Source: Arthrobacter sp. Bi26 | Lineage (GTDB): Bacteria > Actinomycetota > Actinomycetes > Actinomycetales > Micrococcaceae | Assembly: GCF_918697925.1 (NCBI RefSeq) | Contig: NZ_CAKKMF010000042.1 | Coordinates: 1 to 40,389, forward strand | Reading direction: 5' to 3' | Length of the DNA: 40,389 bases | In this document: one piece after another, positions 9,258 through 18,235 of the stretch | How positions within the stretch are numbered: position 1 is the first letter of the stretch | Layout of the letters: each line of letters opens with the position of its first letter | Position numbers and translations under genes: made by a program | Notes under the pieces: model-generated | Seen by the model: the letters and a program-made list of their open reading frames with translations, nothing else | Told to the model about the DNA's origin: nothing | Database searches by the model: none

Positions 9258-10264
9258 TTGGCTCCTTCGTTCGTGGTTGCGGTGGACGCCGACGGCGATG
9301 CCGCCCCCGCCCCTTCGCCGGACGGCTCTGCTGCAAGCAGCAGGCCGTCCGGCTCCGACAGGCCCGATGCCACTCCCGGGGCGGCATCGGCGTCGTCGTC
9401 GCTGGTCGGGTCACCGGCGGGGGCGGCATCGGCGTCGTCGTCCGAGTCATCCTCCACAGTCGCAGGGGTGTCGGCGTCGAGCTCCAGCAGGGGTTCTGTT
9501 CCTGACTGGTCTGTGCTGGCCGCGACCAGGGCTTCGATTTGGGCCGGGATGTCGCCGATGTTTTCGAACGGGAGGGCCAGGGGGAGGGCATTGGAGATGG
9601 TGTAGACGTCGTCCAGGCCCGTGGTGAGGAGGAGTTGGCGGGCCAGGAGCTTGGTGATGGCGCGGTTGACGACGTCGGCATCGCGCAGGGCGTCCTGCTG
9701 GCCGGTGGGCTGATAGTGGGCCACGAGTTCGGCGATTTCCTCGCGCGTGATCGTGGGGTCCGTCTGGGCGGTGACGTGCCGGTCCAGGAGCAGGCGCAGG
9801 CGGAGCAGGACGATGGTTTCGACCCGGCTCAGTGCCCGCTGCTGGCGCAGGATGCTGGAACGGGTGCTGCCGCCGATCGCTTCGGGATCTACGGGGCGCA
9901 GGACGGCGACCTTACGTTCGTGGTCCAGCTGCAGCGTGAGGAAGAGTTCGGAGAGGCGGCTGCGCAGGATCAGCTGGTTGTCCAGGAGCGTGGTCCAGAG
10001 TTTTTCGTCGCGGCCGCCGTCGATGTACGGGCCCTTGAGCAGCTTCACGAGCGCCTGCCGGACTTTCATCGGGAGCACGCCGGTGTCGCCCGGGAAGAGG
10101 GCGGCGCCGTCGACGAACGTGTCCCGGGGGGTGACTGTGAAGGAGTCGCTCCGGACGCGGCCGCCGTCGTTGTCCGCTGGCGCTGGTGCGGGCTGCAGGT
10201 CCGTTGTCACGGTCTCTGTCACGGTCTCTTCAGTCATGGTCAATGTCGCGGTCTCTTCAGTCAT
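9254..10264 (-). CDS. jetB: JetB/MksE-like DUF4194 subunit with a long acidic tail
   Basis: This 336-residue protein is the MukE/MksE-like kleisin partner of the Wadjet condensin. The winged-helix DUF4194 core runs from about residue 30 to 240, including LLKGPYIDG and [22 protein letters not shown]. The last 90 or so residues are low-complexity and acidic, with a repeated DDDADAAP block and a Ser/Ala/Thr-rich end, which makes the protein longer than usual for the family. The ATG at 10264 is preferred because GAAGGA lies six to seven bases upstream. A second ATG nine codons later comes from a 27-bp duplication and lacks a ribosome site. It sits between jetA (2-bp gap) and jetC (4-bp overlap). 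Confidence 0.9.
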   Translation of the reverse strand: MTEETATLTMTEETVTETVTTDLQPAPAPADNDGGRVRSDSFTVTPRDTFVDGAALFPGDTGVLPMKVRQALVKLLKGPYIDGGRDEKLWTTLLDNQLILRSRLSELFLTLQLDHERKVAVLRPVDPEAIGGSTRSSILRQQRALSRVETIVLLRLRLLLDRHVTAQTDPTITREEIAELVAHYQPTGQQDALRDADVVNRAITKLLARQLLLTTGLDDVYTISNALPLALPFENIGDIPAQIEALVAASTDQSGTEPLLELDADTPATVEDDSDDDADAAPAGDPTSDDDADAAPGVASGLSEPDGLLLAAEPSGEGAGAASPSASTATTNEGAK

Positions 10265-10271
10265 GGTCAAT
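10223..10271 (-). repeat. 27-bp-period duplication at the start of jetB
   Basis: The block GGTCTCTTCAGTCATGGTCA, plus two more bases, occurs at 10223-10244 and again at 10250-10271, a period of 27 bp. It repeats the initiator ATG and eight following codons in frame, giving two MTEET starts. Only the upstream copy has a Shine-Dalgarno sequence in front of it. Confidence 0.85.
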
Positions 10272-11739
10272 CCTTCGCGAGCGTGACGACGGGCAGGTAG
10301 GCGGTGCGGGTGGTGCCGTCGATTTGTTCGAATTCGATGGGACCCCAGGCCCCGCGGTCGAAGCCGGCGCCTTCGTGCAGGGTCTGCGACAGCAGGGCCC
10401 GGATGGAGTTGATGTGGCGTTCCCCGGCCGGGAGCTGCGCCCATGCCTCGGTCAGGGTTGAGGCCCCTGCGAGCGCGGCGCGGATGGCTTCCGGTTTGGC
10501 CTTGGCGGTCCGGGGCGAGCGCGCACGGTCCGAGTCGGAGAACGCGATGGGATCGGCCAGCTTGGGCGGAGCCGCGAATTCGTCCGGGTCGAAGAGCTTG
10601 ACCATGGCCAGGGACTCAAAGCCGGCACTGAACAACACCGGACCGCGGACCAGGCCGGGCCGTTCGCGCTCGTAGGGCAGGGAGCGGATGGCCTGCTCGG
10701 CCTCCCGCAGGACCTTGCGGAGCCGGACCGACTGCCGGAAGTCGTCACTTTGGACGTAGGTGTTGAGGCTCTCGCTGAGCTTGCCGTAAATCCTCTGGAT
10801 CTGGCTGTGCTGGCTACGGAGTTCGGCCACGAGGTTCTTGAGGGTCTCGCGTTCGTCGTGGCTGAGCTCGTCCGCGAACTGCCGGCTCAGCACCTCGCCG
10901 ATCGCCGACCGGAACCTCAGCTGCTGTTGCGGGTCCTCCAGGAACGCGGTGAAGGAGCGGAACGTCCGGCCTTCGGGGCTCTGCCGCAGCCGCTTGTCGG
11001 CCTCGAGCACCTGGGCCATGGTGGCGCCTTTGCTGAGGGATTCCTCGATGATCTGGTTCCGCAGCTCCCCCACGAGCTCTTCGATCCGGTCACGCATTTT
11101 CTTGTAGTCAGCGGGCAGGCTCGCGGCGAGATCGAGGATGTTGCCGGCGGCCTCCACAGCCTCGTCGTCGTCGAGCAGCCCGTCGAAGGCCCCGGAGCTG
11201 ATGTCCTCCATCAGCTGGCGGCGCTCGTCGATCTCCTCTTCGAGGGATTCAATCCGTGCGCTCTGGTCCGGGTTGGTCTCGTTGGCGAGTTTCTCCACAT
11301 CGCCGAGCAGTGTGCCGAGCCGGGAGCCGTTCAGGGTGGACCGCTCGCTCGAGAGGCTGTCCAGGAAAGCCAGGACGCGGGCAGCAGGCTCGGTGACTTC
11401 GTACACGATCTGGCCCGACTGGTTCCGGCGGGTCAGGAAGTTTTTGCGGGTCCACTCGTCCGCATATTTCTTTCCGGAAAGTGCGCCGTTGGCCGAGCCA
11501 CTGTGCTGCTCTCCCGTGCCCGGGGCCTGCCGGCGGAGCTGCTCGAGGAAGGCGTCGACGTCGGCGTGGAACTGTTCCAGAGGCAGCTGGGCGCGGGTGC
11601 GGGTGAAGGAGGCCTGGAGCACGGCGATCACCCACGGCGCCGAGCGCGTCAGCGCCCAGGCAGGTCCTTTGGTGAGGAGCTCGAGGTCCCGGAGCCGGGC
11701 GCTGATGGCGTCGGCTGATGACACGGCGGAGCGGGACAC
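10267..11739 (-). CDS. jetA: JetA/MksF-like DUF3375 subunit of a Wadjet condensin
   Basis: This 490-residue protein is the kleisin-like (MukF/MksF) subunit. The N-terminal part is a winged-helix domain with [13 protein letters not shown] near residues 14-26. The centre is helical, with [26 protein letters not shown] coiled coil around 160-180. The C-terminal part carries [19 protein letters not shown]. The open frame extends seven codons further to a TTG, but the GTG at 11739 has a strong AAGGAG five bases upstream and starts the conserved [11 protein letters not shown] sequence. It is the first gene of the jetABC operon. I saw no clear promoter motif in the 164 bp before it. Confidence 0.92.
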   Translation of the reverse strand: MSRSAVSSADAISARLRDLELLTKGPAWALTRSAPWVIAVLQASFTRTRAQLPLEQFHADVDAFLEQLRRQAPGTGEQHSGSANGALSGKKYADEWTRKNFLTRRNQSGQIVYEVTEPAARVLAFLDSLSSERSTLNGSRLGTLLGDVEKLANETNPDQSARIESLEEEIDERRQLMEDISSGAFDGLLDDDEAVEAAGNILDLAASLPADYKKMRDRIEELVGELRNQIIEESLSKGATMAQVLEADKRLRQSPEGRTFRSFTAFLEDPQQQLRFRSAIGEVLSRQFADELSHDERETLKNLVAELRSQHSQIQRIYGKLSESLNTYVQSDDFRQSVRLRKVLREAEQAIRSLPYERERPGLVRGPVLFSAGFESLAMVKLFDPDEFAAPPKLADPIAFSDSDRARSPRTAKAKPEAIRAALAGASTLTEAWAQLPAGERHINSIRALLSQTLHEGAGFDRGAWGPIEFEQIDGTTRTAYLPVVTLAKD

Positions 11740-11903
11740 GCACTCTCCTTCAGCTGCCAAGGATGGTTTGGGGTGGTACTGCGGGGCAGCGGATTCGAAA
11801 AACTGCCAGCTACAAGGTTAACGCAGGGCTCCGGCCGAATTTCATCGTTGTCTGCTCCCGGAAGTCGGCGCACACTTGAATGACCAGCTGAAAGGAGACC
11901 ACC

Positions 11904-12293
11904 ATGCGGAAGAGAACGATGTGGATCACGGGGGCAGCCTCTGCAGCGGTGGTGCTGGGGGGAGCGTCAATCGCGGTCGCGGCGACCCAGCAGGGCAGGG
12001 ATCTCCAGGCCGAGCGCATGAGCGCCCTCGCAGTCAGCATTGGAAACCTTGAGTTGGGCGACGATTCCGACGGGCCGGCCCTCACCGACGCCGACCGCGC
12101 GATGGCAAGCAGCGCCGCCTTGGCGAAGGTAGGCCAGGGCAGTGTCACCGAAGTGGAGCGGGCCGACGACGGCGCGTCCGGCTATGAGGTGGAAGTGCGC
12201 CTGACTGACGGATCCGAGGTCGAAGTCGCCCTCGGCGCGGACTTCCAGGTCCTGAACCAGAGCGCCCCGGAACACGACGACGACGACGACTGA
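11904..12293 (+). CDS. Small secreted PepSY-like protein
   Basis: This 129-residue protein has a basic start, a hydrophobic segment at about 8-27 (signal peptide or anchor) and a mature part resembling one PepSY unit. The segment ALTDADRAMASSAALAKVGQG, then TEVERADD, YEVEVRLTDGSEVEVALGADFQVL fits the family pattern of a helix followed by strands. PepSY modules are small secreted or membrane-linked domains, often peptidase inhibitors or metal-related; the role here is unknown. The C-terminus is HDDDDD, an acidic tail that could bind cations. GAAAGGAG precedes the ATG. It is divergent from jetA and stands alone. Confidence 0.8.
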   Translation: MRKRTMWITGAASAAVVLGGASIAVAATQQGRDLQAERMSALAVSIGNLELGDDSDGPALTDADRAMASSAALAKVGQGSVTEVERADDGASGYEVEVRLTDGSEVEVALGADFQVLNQSAPEHDDDDD

Positions 12294-12497
12294 GCCGTCG
12301 ACGGGTCCCGACAAGAACAACCGGCGTAACGCCTGATACTGGTGGGGCTGCCGCGACCGGGCCGTGACCTACGCCCGGGTAGCATTTCGATCCCGCATCA
12401 AGAGGCCGGGAACGTCCAAAGGACCCTAGTTCAGCACGTCTCCGGCACTCTACGCTCGGGCTACTGATTCAACCGAAGCAATGGTGCAGGGGGAAGA

Positions 12498-12836
12498 ATG
12501 CAGTTCGACCTAAGCGCAGTGGAGACGGGCACGATGGTGGTGATCGGAACCCTCGTGTTCGCCCTGATGATCGGCGCCTTCATGATGGTGTCCGCGTTCG
12601 CGGCCATGGTTCTGGTCGGCGTGGGCCGGCTCGCCTGGTATCTCGTGGCCGGCGCGGTGGTTGGCCTGGTCCACGGCATCAACCACGGCTGGGACCGGCT
12701 GGTCCACCACGCCTCAACCGTGGAGTTGCCCGCCGATTTCCAGGTCGACTTCGGCACGGACCTCCGGCCCGACTATCCGGGCCAGGCCTCCCCTAGCACA
12801 GGCACTTACCCGCGAGTAGTATTGCGGGACAGCTGA
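12498..12836 (+). CDS. Small membrane protein of unknown function (paralogue of the 16552 gene)
   Basis: This 112-residue protein has two hydrophobic segments, about residues 11-40 and 43-62, followed by a polar tail. The sequence FMMVSAFAAMVLVGVGRLAW resembles FMVFAATLVLAGIGRLA in the product of the gene at 16552, so the two are probably paralogues. I do not recognise a named family. GGGGGAAG lies just upstream of the ATG. The preceding 204 bp hold no gene. Nothing in the sequence points to a reaction or partner. Confidence 0.7.
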   Translation: MQFDLSAVETGTMVVIGTLVFALMIGAFMMVSAFAAMVLVGVGRLAWYLVAGAVVGLVHGINHGWDRLVHHASTVELPADFQVDFGTDLRPDYPGQASPSTGTYPRVVLRDS

Positions 12837-12899
12837 AGGGTCCTCCACCCGCGGCGGATCCAGGGCTCAAGCCGGCCACCCGGTTAGAGGAGATGCCCC

Positions 12900-14936
12900 G
12901 TGAGCTCCGCCATTGAAGACCCCGCCACCGCATCCGACGTTCCAACACCAGGCACTGCTACACCCGGCGCCCCGGCGCAGGAGACCGCCGGGGCGCCGGA
13001 CCACATCGGCCCCGACGCGACTGCCGCCGACGCCCGGGCCATTGCCGAGGCCGCCCGCGAGACCAGCTGGAACCAGCCCAGCTTCGCGAAGGGCCTCTAC
13101 CTCGGCAGCTTCGATTTGAGCCTGATCCACCCGTGGCCCGAGGCCCCCGCTGACGACGTCGAACGCGGCGAAGCCTTCATGGCCCGGCTGACCGACTATT
13201 GCCGCACGATGTCCGGGCGCGACATCGAGCGCGATGACCGGATCCCCGACGACTATCTCAAGGGGCTTGCCGAGCTCGGCGCGTTCGGAATGAAGATTCC
13301 CCGCGAATACGGCGGGCTGGGCCTCACCCTCGTGTACTACGGCCGCGCACTGGCCCTGCTTGGCTCGGTTCACCCAAGCCTCGGCGCCCTGTTCTCCGCG
13401 CACCAGTCGATCGGCGTCCCCGAGCCGGTCAAGGTCTTCGGCACCCCGGCCCAGAAGCGGGAATATCTGCCCCGCTGCGCCGCAGGAGCCATCACCGCGT
13501 TCCTGCTGACCGAGCCTGACGTCGGCAGCGACCCGGCCCGGATGGGCAGCACGGCCGTCCTCTCCGACGACGGCGAGTCGTACGTCCTGGACGGCGTCAA
13601 GCTGTGGACCACCAACGGCGTCATCGCCGAACTCGTCGTGGTGATGGCCCTCGTGCCGCCGCACACCGATGCGGACGGCACCGCCCACAAAGGCGGCATT
13701 AGCGCGTTCGTAGTGGAAATGGACTCCCCCGGCATCACCGTGGAAAACCGCAACACCTTTATGGGGCTCCGCGGGATCGAAAACGGCGTCACCCGCTTCC
13801 ATCAGGTCCGGGTCCCCGCCGCCAACCGGCTGGGCCGGGAAGGACAGGGCCTGAAGATCGCCCTCACCACACTCAACACGGGCCGGCTCTCAATCCCCGC
13901 GCTGTGCGTCGCCACGGGCCGGTGGAGCCTGAAGATCGCCCGCGAATGGTCCAACGCCCGCACGCAGTGGGGTCGGCCGATCGGCCAGCACGAGGCCGTG
14001 GGCAAGAAAATCGCCTTCATCGCGGCCAGCGCCTTCGCCCTGGATGCCGTGTTCGAACTCTCCGCGGAAATGGCCGACGCCGGGCAGAAGGACATCCGGA
14101 TCGAGGCGGCCCTGGCCAAGCTGTGGTCCACGGAGATCAGCTGTCTCATCGCGGACGAACTCGTGCAAATCCGCGGCGGCCGGGGCTTTGAAACGGCGGA
14201 CTCGCTCGAGGCCCGCGGCGAGCGCGCCGTTGCCGCGGAACAGCAGCTCCGCGACATGAGGATCAACCGGATCTTCGAGGGGTCCTCGGAAATCATGAAG
14301 TTGCTGATCGCCCGCGAAGCCGTGGACGCGCACCTGGCGGCCGCGGGAGACCTCGCCTCGGAGGACGCCCGGCTGTCGGACAAGGCCAAGGCCGCCGTCG
14401 GCGCCTCCGGCTTCTACGCGAAGTGGCTGCCCAAACTCGTGGCCGGCGCGGGCATGGATCCGCGGTCCTACAGCGACTTCGGCCGGCTGGCCAAACAGCT
14501 GCGCTACGTGGAGCGCTCCTCCCGGCGCCTGGCGCGGCAGACCTTCTACGGGATGGGCCGTTGGCAGGCGAAGCTTGAGCACAAGCAGGCGTTCCTGGGC
14601 CGGATCGTGGACATCGGTGCGGAGCTGTTTGCCATGGCGGCCTGCTGTTCCCGCGCCGAGATGCTGCTGCGGACGCAGCCGGAACGCGGCGCCTCGGCCT
14701 ACGAACTCGCGGAGGCCTACTGCGAACAGGCCCGTGTTCGCGTCGACGAATATTTCGACCGGCTGTGGCGGAACACCGACGACGCCGACCACGCCCTGGC
14801 CCGCAAGACCCTGGCCGGCGACTACGCCTGGCTGGAGGCCGGGGTCCTTGACCAGTCCGAAGGGACCGGTCCGTGGATCGCGGACGCCAGCCGGCGCGCC
14901 TCGGTCCGGGAAGACCTGCACCGCAAGTACCGCTGA
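12900..14936 (+). CDS. Acyl-CoA dehydrogenase, long form with C-terminal extension
   Basis: This 678-residue flavoenzyme oxidises acyl-CoA to the 2-enoyl-CoA, passing electrons to ETF. Its first 60 residues are Ala/Pro/Thr-rich. The N-terminal helical domain contains KIPREYGGLGLTLVYYGRAL, the middle strand domain contains TEPDVGSDPARMGS (FAD and substrate contacts), and the C-terminal helical domain contains NRIFEGSSEIMKLL near 457-470, whose FEG glutamate aligns with the catalytic base of medium-chain enzymes. About 190 further residues form an extra helical domain, as in long ACAD subfamilies. GTG at 12900 is chosen for the AGAGGAG seven bases upstream; the nearby ATG at 12893 is out of frame. 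Substrate chain length cannot be read from the sequence. Confidence 0.92.
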   Translation: MSSAIEDPATASDVPTPGTATPGAPAQETAGAPDHIGPDATAADARAIAEAARETSWNQPSFAKGLYLGSFDLSLIHPWPEAPADDVERGEAFMARLTDYCRTMSGRDIERDDRIPDDYLKGLAELGAFGMKIPREYGGLGLTLVYYGRALALLGSVHPSLGALFSAHQSIGVPEPVKVFGTPAQKREYLPRCAAGAITAFLLTEPDVGSDPARMGSTAVLSDDGESYVLDGVKLWTTNGVIAELVVVMALVPPHTDADGTAHKGGISAFVVEMDSPGITVENRNTFMGLRGIENGVTRFHQVRVPAANRLGREGQGLKIALTTLNTGRLSIPALCVATGRWSLKIAREWSNARTQWGRPIGQHEAVGKKIAFIAASAFALDAVFELSAEMADAGQKDIRIEAALAKLWSTEISCLIADELVQIRGGRGFETADSLEARGERAVAAEQQLRDMRINRIFEGSSEIMKLLIAREAVDAHLAAAGDLASEDARLSDKAKAAVGASGFYAKWLPKLVAGAGMDPRSYSDFGRLAKQLRYVERSSRRLARQTFYGMGRWQAKLEHKQAFLGRIVDIGAELFAMAACCSRAEMLLRTQPERGASAYELAEAYCEQARVRVDEYFDRLWRNTDDADHALARKTLAGDYAWLEAGVLDQSEGTGPWIADASRRASVREDLHRKYR

Positions 14937-14941
14937 ACCTC

Positions 14942-14986
14942 CCACGACGGATAGTAAGCATCCTTGCTAACCGGATTCCGCCGTGG
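14942..14986. terminator. Compound inverted repeat after the acyl-CoA dehydrogenase gene
   Basis: CCACGACGGA (14942-14951) pairs with TCCGCCGTGG (14977-14986) with one mismatch, and inside it TAGTAAG (14952-14958) pairs with CTTGCTA (14963-14969) with one G-T pair. There is no U tract, as is common in actinobacteria. It lies 6 bp after the stop codon, so a terminator or 3'-end stabiliser is the simplest reading; an operator for the next gene at 15051 is the alternative. Confidence 0.5.
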
Positions 14987-15050
14987 TTAGGTGGATGCCA
15001 GACTGTCACCCCTACGGTGCCCGGTCATTCAGCGAAAGTGAGCAGCCCTC

Positions 15051-15833
15051 ATGAGCAGCACGGCAGGCCCCGACGACAAGACGACACGCCACACCACGCA
15101 GGACGACGCCACGGCCGCGCCGGTTACAGCGGTCCGCCACGACGACCCCGTCCGTGACTCACACCATCACGACGCACCCCTCCACGAAACCGTCGTCGAA
15201 GAGGTCCCCACCCGCGCAACTGTCGTGGCCCGCGAGAAGGAACAGTTCGGCGGCATCCAAGTCGGCTCGGCATTCTTCGGCTGGCTGGCGGCCACTGGTA
15301 CGGCCGTGCTGCTCACCGCGTTGGTCGCGGCCGGCGGCACCGCCGTCGGACTGGCCACCAACACCGATGTGAACGATGCCGTAGACCAGGCCTCCAACAA
15401 CCAGACGGTCGGGCTGGCCGGCATCATCGTGCTGCTCGTGATCCTCCTGATCGCCTACTACTGCGGCGGGTATGTGGCCGGGCGGATGGCCCGCTTCAAC
15501 GGCGCCAGGCAAGGCTTCATGGTCTGGATCTGGGCCCTGATCGCCGCGATCGTGGTCGCCGTGCTGGGCCTGGTCGCCGGGCAGCGCTTCAACATCCTGG
15601 CAAACCTGAACAGCTTCCCGCGGATCCCGATCAACGAGGGCCAGCTGAACACCCTGAGCATCATCGCGGCGATTGTCGTGGCCCTGGTGGCTTTGGTGGG
15701 CGCGGTGCTGGGCGGCCTCGCGGGCATGCATTTTCACCGCAAGGTGGATCGGGCCGGCTTCAGCCCGGCGGCGGTCGAGGAGCACTCTGTCAGTGACTCC
15801 CCAGCCGGGGACTCCTCATCTGCGCGCCGCTAG
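15051..15833 (+). CDS. Four-helix membrane protein of unknown function
   Basis: This 260-residue protein has a hydrophilic N-terminal 75 residues rich in Asp, His and Thr, with a His cluster (DSHHHD), then four hydrophobic segments. These lie at about residues 78-105, 122-146, 161-182 and 201-228. The loop GGYVAGRMARFNGARQG between helices 2 and 3 is a short Gly-rich motif common in YrzE/TIGR04086-like membrane proteins; that relation is tentative. The C-terminal tail is Ser-rich. The ribosome site is weak (AGTGAG). It may act in envelope stress, but nothing shows this. Confidence 0.7.
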   Translation: MSSTAGPDDKTTRHTTQDDATAAPVTAVRHDDPVRDSHHHDAPLHETVVEEVPTRATVVAREKEQFGGIQVGSAFFGWLAATGTAVLLTALVAAGGTAVGLATNTDVNDAVDQASNNQTVGLAGIIVLLVILLIAYYCGGYVAGRMARFNGARQGFMVWIWALIAAIVVAVLGLVAGQRFNILANLNSFPRIPINEGQLNTLSIIAAIVVALVALVGAVLGGLAGMHFHRKVDRAGFSPAAVEEHSVSDSPAGDSSSARR

Positions 15834-15857
15834 CCTGGCGCCGCTAGCCCGGAGGCG

Positions 15858-16322
15858 TCAGCCGGACACGACGCCGGACAGGTAATACCAGCGCCCGCCC
15901 ACCCGGACAAAACGGCTGGTTTCGCGCTGCACAGCGCGTTCGCCCTCGTGCCGGTAGTGCGCGGCGAATTCCACCACGCCTTCACTGTCCAGCGGGCCGC
16001 CCCGGCTGGTGGAGAGGATGTCGAGGCGGCGCCACTGCATGCCGGCATCAAACTCCATCTCCGCGGGCCGCGTGTCCGGGTGCCAGGTCCGGAGCAAGTA
16101 ACCTGCGTCCCGGACCACGAAGGCGCTGTACCGGGAGCGCATGAGCTGCTCCGCCGTCGCCGCCTCGGCATCTCCGCGATGGAACCGCCCGCAGCAGTGC
16201 ACATACTGTTCGCCGGACAGGCACGGGCAGTTCCCCTCATACAGCGCGGCCGGACGGTTCACGGACCGGTCCGCGCCAGACGCGCCGGCGCGCTCGGAAT
16301 CGGCTGCTGCGGCGTGCGTCAC
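15858..16322 (-). CDS. YchJ-family protein with SEC-C motif
   Basis: This 154-residue protein starts its conserved part with CPCLSGEQYVHCCGRFH (33-49), a SEC-C zinc-binding motif, followed by the YchJ domain: AEQLMRSRYSAFV, YLLRTWHP and the NTF2-like remainder ending RWYYLSG. YchJ proteins (UPF0225) are small cytosolic proteins of unknown biochemical role. The GTG at 16322 is supported by GGAAGGA seven bases upstream. It is convergent with the membrane protein gene to its left. Confidence 0.9.
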   Translation of the reverse strand: MTHAAAADSERAGASGADRSVNRPAALYEGNCPCLSGEQYVHCCGRFHRGDAEAATAEQLMRSRYSAFVVRDAGYLLRTWHPDTRPAEMEFDAGMQWRRLDILSTSRGGPLDSEGVVEFAAHYRHEGERAVQRETSRFVRVGGRWYYLSGVVSG

Positions 16323-16551
16323 AAGGTGTCCTTCCGGCGGGCCGGACGACGCCGGCGGGGCTGTCTTTGACTATAGACGCCGGGGCGGCAGGGCCGTGCC
16401 CCGCCCGCGGATAACGGCTTCGACACATCTTCGCCGGGACCGCCCGGGGCGGCACGGAGCCGGCGAAAAGTACGTATTGTTAAGGGGGCTCCTGCCTGCC
16501 ACGTGCTTGCGGCAGGGACCACGCTGCAGCAGGCCGGCAAGGAGAGGTGAC

Positions 16552-17187
16552 ATGGAAGATCCAACAACCATTGCGCTGAACCTGACTTTTTTCGGGACCC
16601 TCGGCGTGGCGTTCTTCATGTTCCTCGGTCTCTTCATGGTCTTCGCCGCCACCCTCGTGCTCGCAGGCATCGGCCGGCTGGCTGCTGTCGTGGTCCTGGC
16701 CGCCGCCGGGCTCCTCCGCGGAATCCCCGCAGCACGGGAACATGCAGTACGGGAAGAGCGGATTCGTAACGAGCCGGCCAAGACCGCAAAGCCCGCGCGC
16801 CCGGCCGCGACGATGAAACCGCGCCGCCCTGCCCGGAATACAGGCAAGAAGGAGCCGGCGTTGTCGCCGGAGTGGGCGGCCGCCGTGGCCCGGGCAGATG
16901 CCCGCGCCGCCGCAAGGGCCAGGGCCGAAGCCGGCCCGGCCGTCCGTGTCACCGTCCGGGACCTGCCCAACCCCATGGCACCGGCACGGGACATCAAGGA
17001 AGTCTCAGCCCTCGTGCAGTCGGCCACGGACACCAATGGAACGCTTGGCGTCGTCCCGCGGGCGTTCAAAAAGCCGCCCATGCCCGCGGCGAAGTCTCTA
17101 CTGGATACCGGCTCCCTGGTGTCGTTGCGCGGCACTCTTCCGGCCGGGAAGGCTAAACAGCCGGCCCAGGAGCGCAAGGCCGGCTGA
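16552..17187 (+). CDS. Small membrane protein with basic Ala/Pro/Arg-rich tail (paralogue of the 12498 gene)
   Basis: This 211-residue protein has two hydrophobic segments, about residues 10-42 and 44-60, like the product at 12498. The shared stretch is FMVFAATLVLAGIGRLA. The remaining 150 residues are cytosolic-looking, rich in Lys, Arg, Ala and Pro, and probably disordered, with repeated ARADARAAARARAEA-type sequence. The start ATG at 16552 has AAGGAGAGG upstream; the frame is open far upstream but without support. No named family was recognised. Confidence 0.7.
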   Translation: MEDPTTIALNLTFFGTLGVAFFMFLGLFMVFAATLVLAGIGRLAAVVVLAAAGLLRGIPAAREHAVREERIRNEPAKTAKPARPAATMKPRRPARNTGKKEPALSPEWAAAVARADARAAARARAEAGPAVRVTVRDLPNPMAPARDIKEVSALVQSATDTNGTLGVVPRAFKKPPMPAAKSLLDTGSLVSLRGTLPAGKAKQPAQERKAG

Positions 17188-17227
17188 GCCCTTACCCCGG
17201 GCAGGCAAGTCCGCTACGTTGGAACCC

Positions 17228-18232
17228 ATGGAATTCAGATACCTCGGGAACAGCGGCTTCAAGATTTCAGAAATTACGTTTGGCAACTGGCTGACCCATG
17301 GCTCCCAGGTGGAGAACGACGTCGCCACCCAGTGCGTGCGGGCGGCGCTCGACGCCGGTATCAGCACCTTCGACACGGCCGACGTCTACGCCAACACCGC
17401 GGCGGAGACGGTCCTCGGCGCAGCCTTGAAGGACGAGCGCCGGGAGTCGCTGGAAGTCTTCACGAAGGTGTTCGGCCCCACCGGGCCCAAGGGCCACAAC
17501 GATCTTGGCCTGTCCCGCAAGCACATCATGGAATCCATCAACGGCTCCCTCAGGCGGCTGCAGACCGACTACGTGGACCTCTACCAGGCCCACCGCTACG
17601 ACTACGAGACGCCGCTGGAAGAGACCATGCAGGCCTTCGCGGACATCGTGCGGCAGGGCAAGGCCCTGTACATCGGGGTCAGCGAGTGGACGGCCAACCA
17701 GATCCGCGACGGCCATGCCCTCGCCAAGGAACTGGGCTTCCAGCTGATCTCCAACCAGCCGCAGTACTCCATGCTGTGGCGGGTGATCGAGGCCGAGGTG
17801 ATTCCGGCGTCGGCCGAGCTGGGCCTGTCCCAGATCGTCTGGTCCCCGATCGCGCAGGGCGTGCTGAGCGGCAAGTACCACCCCGGCAGGCCGGCCCCCG
17901 AGGGCAGCCGCGCCACGGATTCAAAGGGCGGTTCGCGGATGATCGAGCGCTGGATGTCCAACGAGGTCCTCACCGGCGTCCAGCAGCTCAAACCGATCGC
18001 GGAGGAGGCCGGGCTGACCATGGCGCAGCTCAGCATCGCCTGGGTGCTGCAGAACAAGAACGTGGCCTCGGCGATCATGGGCGCGTCCCGGCCGGAGCAG
18101 ATCGCGAAAAACGTGGCCGCCGCGGGCGTGAAGCTGGACCCGGTGATCATGGACAAGATCGACGCCGTCATCGGCCCGCTGGCCGAACGCGACCCCGCGC
18201 AGACCAAATCACCCGCATCCCGCGAGGCCTAG
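17228..18232 (+). CDS. Aldo/keto reductase (Kv-beta-like)
   Basis: This 334-residue TIM-barrel oxidoreductase uses NADPH to reduce carbonyls. The catalytic tetrad is visible as Asp49, Tyr54, Lys80 and His122, and the cofactor region includes SNQPQYSMLWR and the C-terminal IMGASRPEQIAKN, both typical of the KCNAB/AKR6-like branch. The ATG has no ribosome site. TACGTT at 17215-17220 is a TANNNT -10 whose start point would fall on or next to the ATG, so the mRNA is probably leaderless, as often in actinobacteria. It is followed four bases later by an NmrA-type SDR gene, likely co-transcribed. Substrate unknown. Confidence 0.92.
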   Translation: MEFRYLGNSGFKISEITFGNWLTHGSQVENDVATQCVRAALDAGISTFDTADVYANTAAETVLGAALKDERRESLEVFTKVFGPTGPKGHNDLGLSRKHIMESINGSLRRLQTDYVDLYQAHRYDYETPLEETMQAFADIVRQGKALYIGVSEWTANQIRDGHALAKELGFQLISNQPQYSMLWRVIEAEVIPASAELGLSQIVWSPIAQGVLSGKYHPGRPAPEGSRATDSKGGSRMIERWMSNEVLTGVQQLKPIAEEAGLTMAQLSIAWVLQNKNVASAIMGASRPEQIAKNVAAAGVKLDPVIMDKIDAVIGPLAERDPAQTKSPASREA

Positions 18233-18235
18233 GCC

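Noticed and set aside
7407..9605. A 732-codon open frame on the plus strand across jetC and jetB
   Set aside because: It is antisense to jetC, which has Walker and signature motifs in order. The plus-strand frame is a by-product of high GC at third positions and shows no domain.
12294..12497. A tRNA or riboswitch in the gap before the small membrane protein
   Set aside because: No cloverleaf with a TTCGA-type arm and anticodon arm could be built, and I recognise no conserved riboswitch core.
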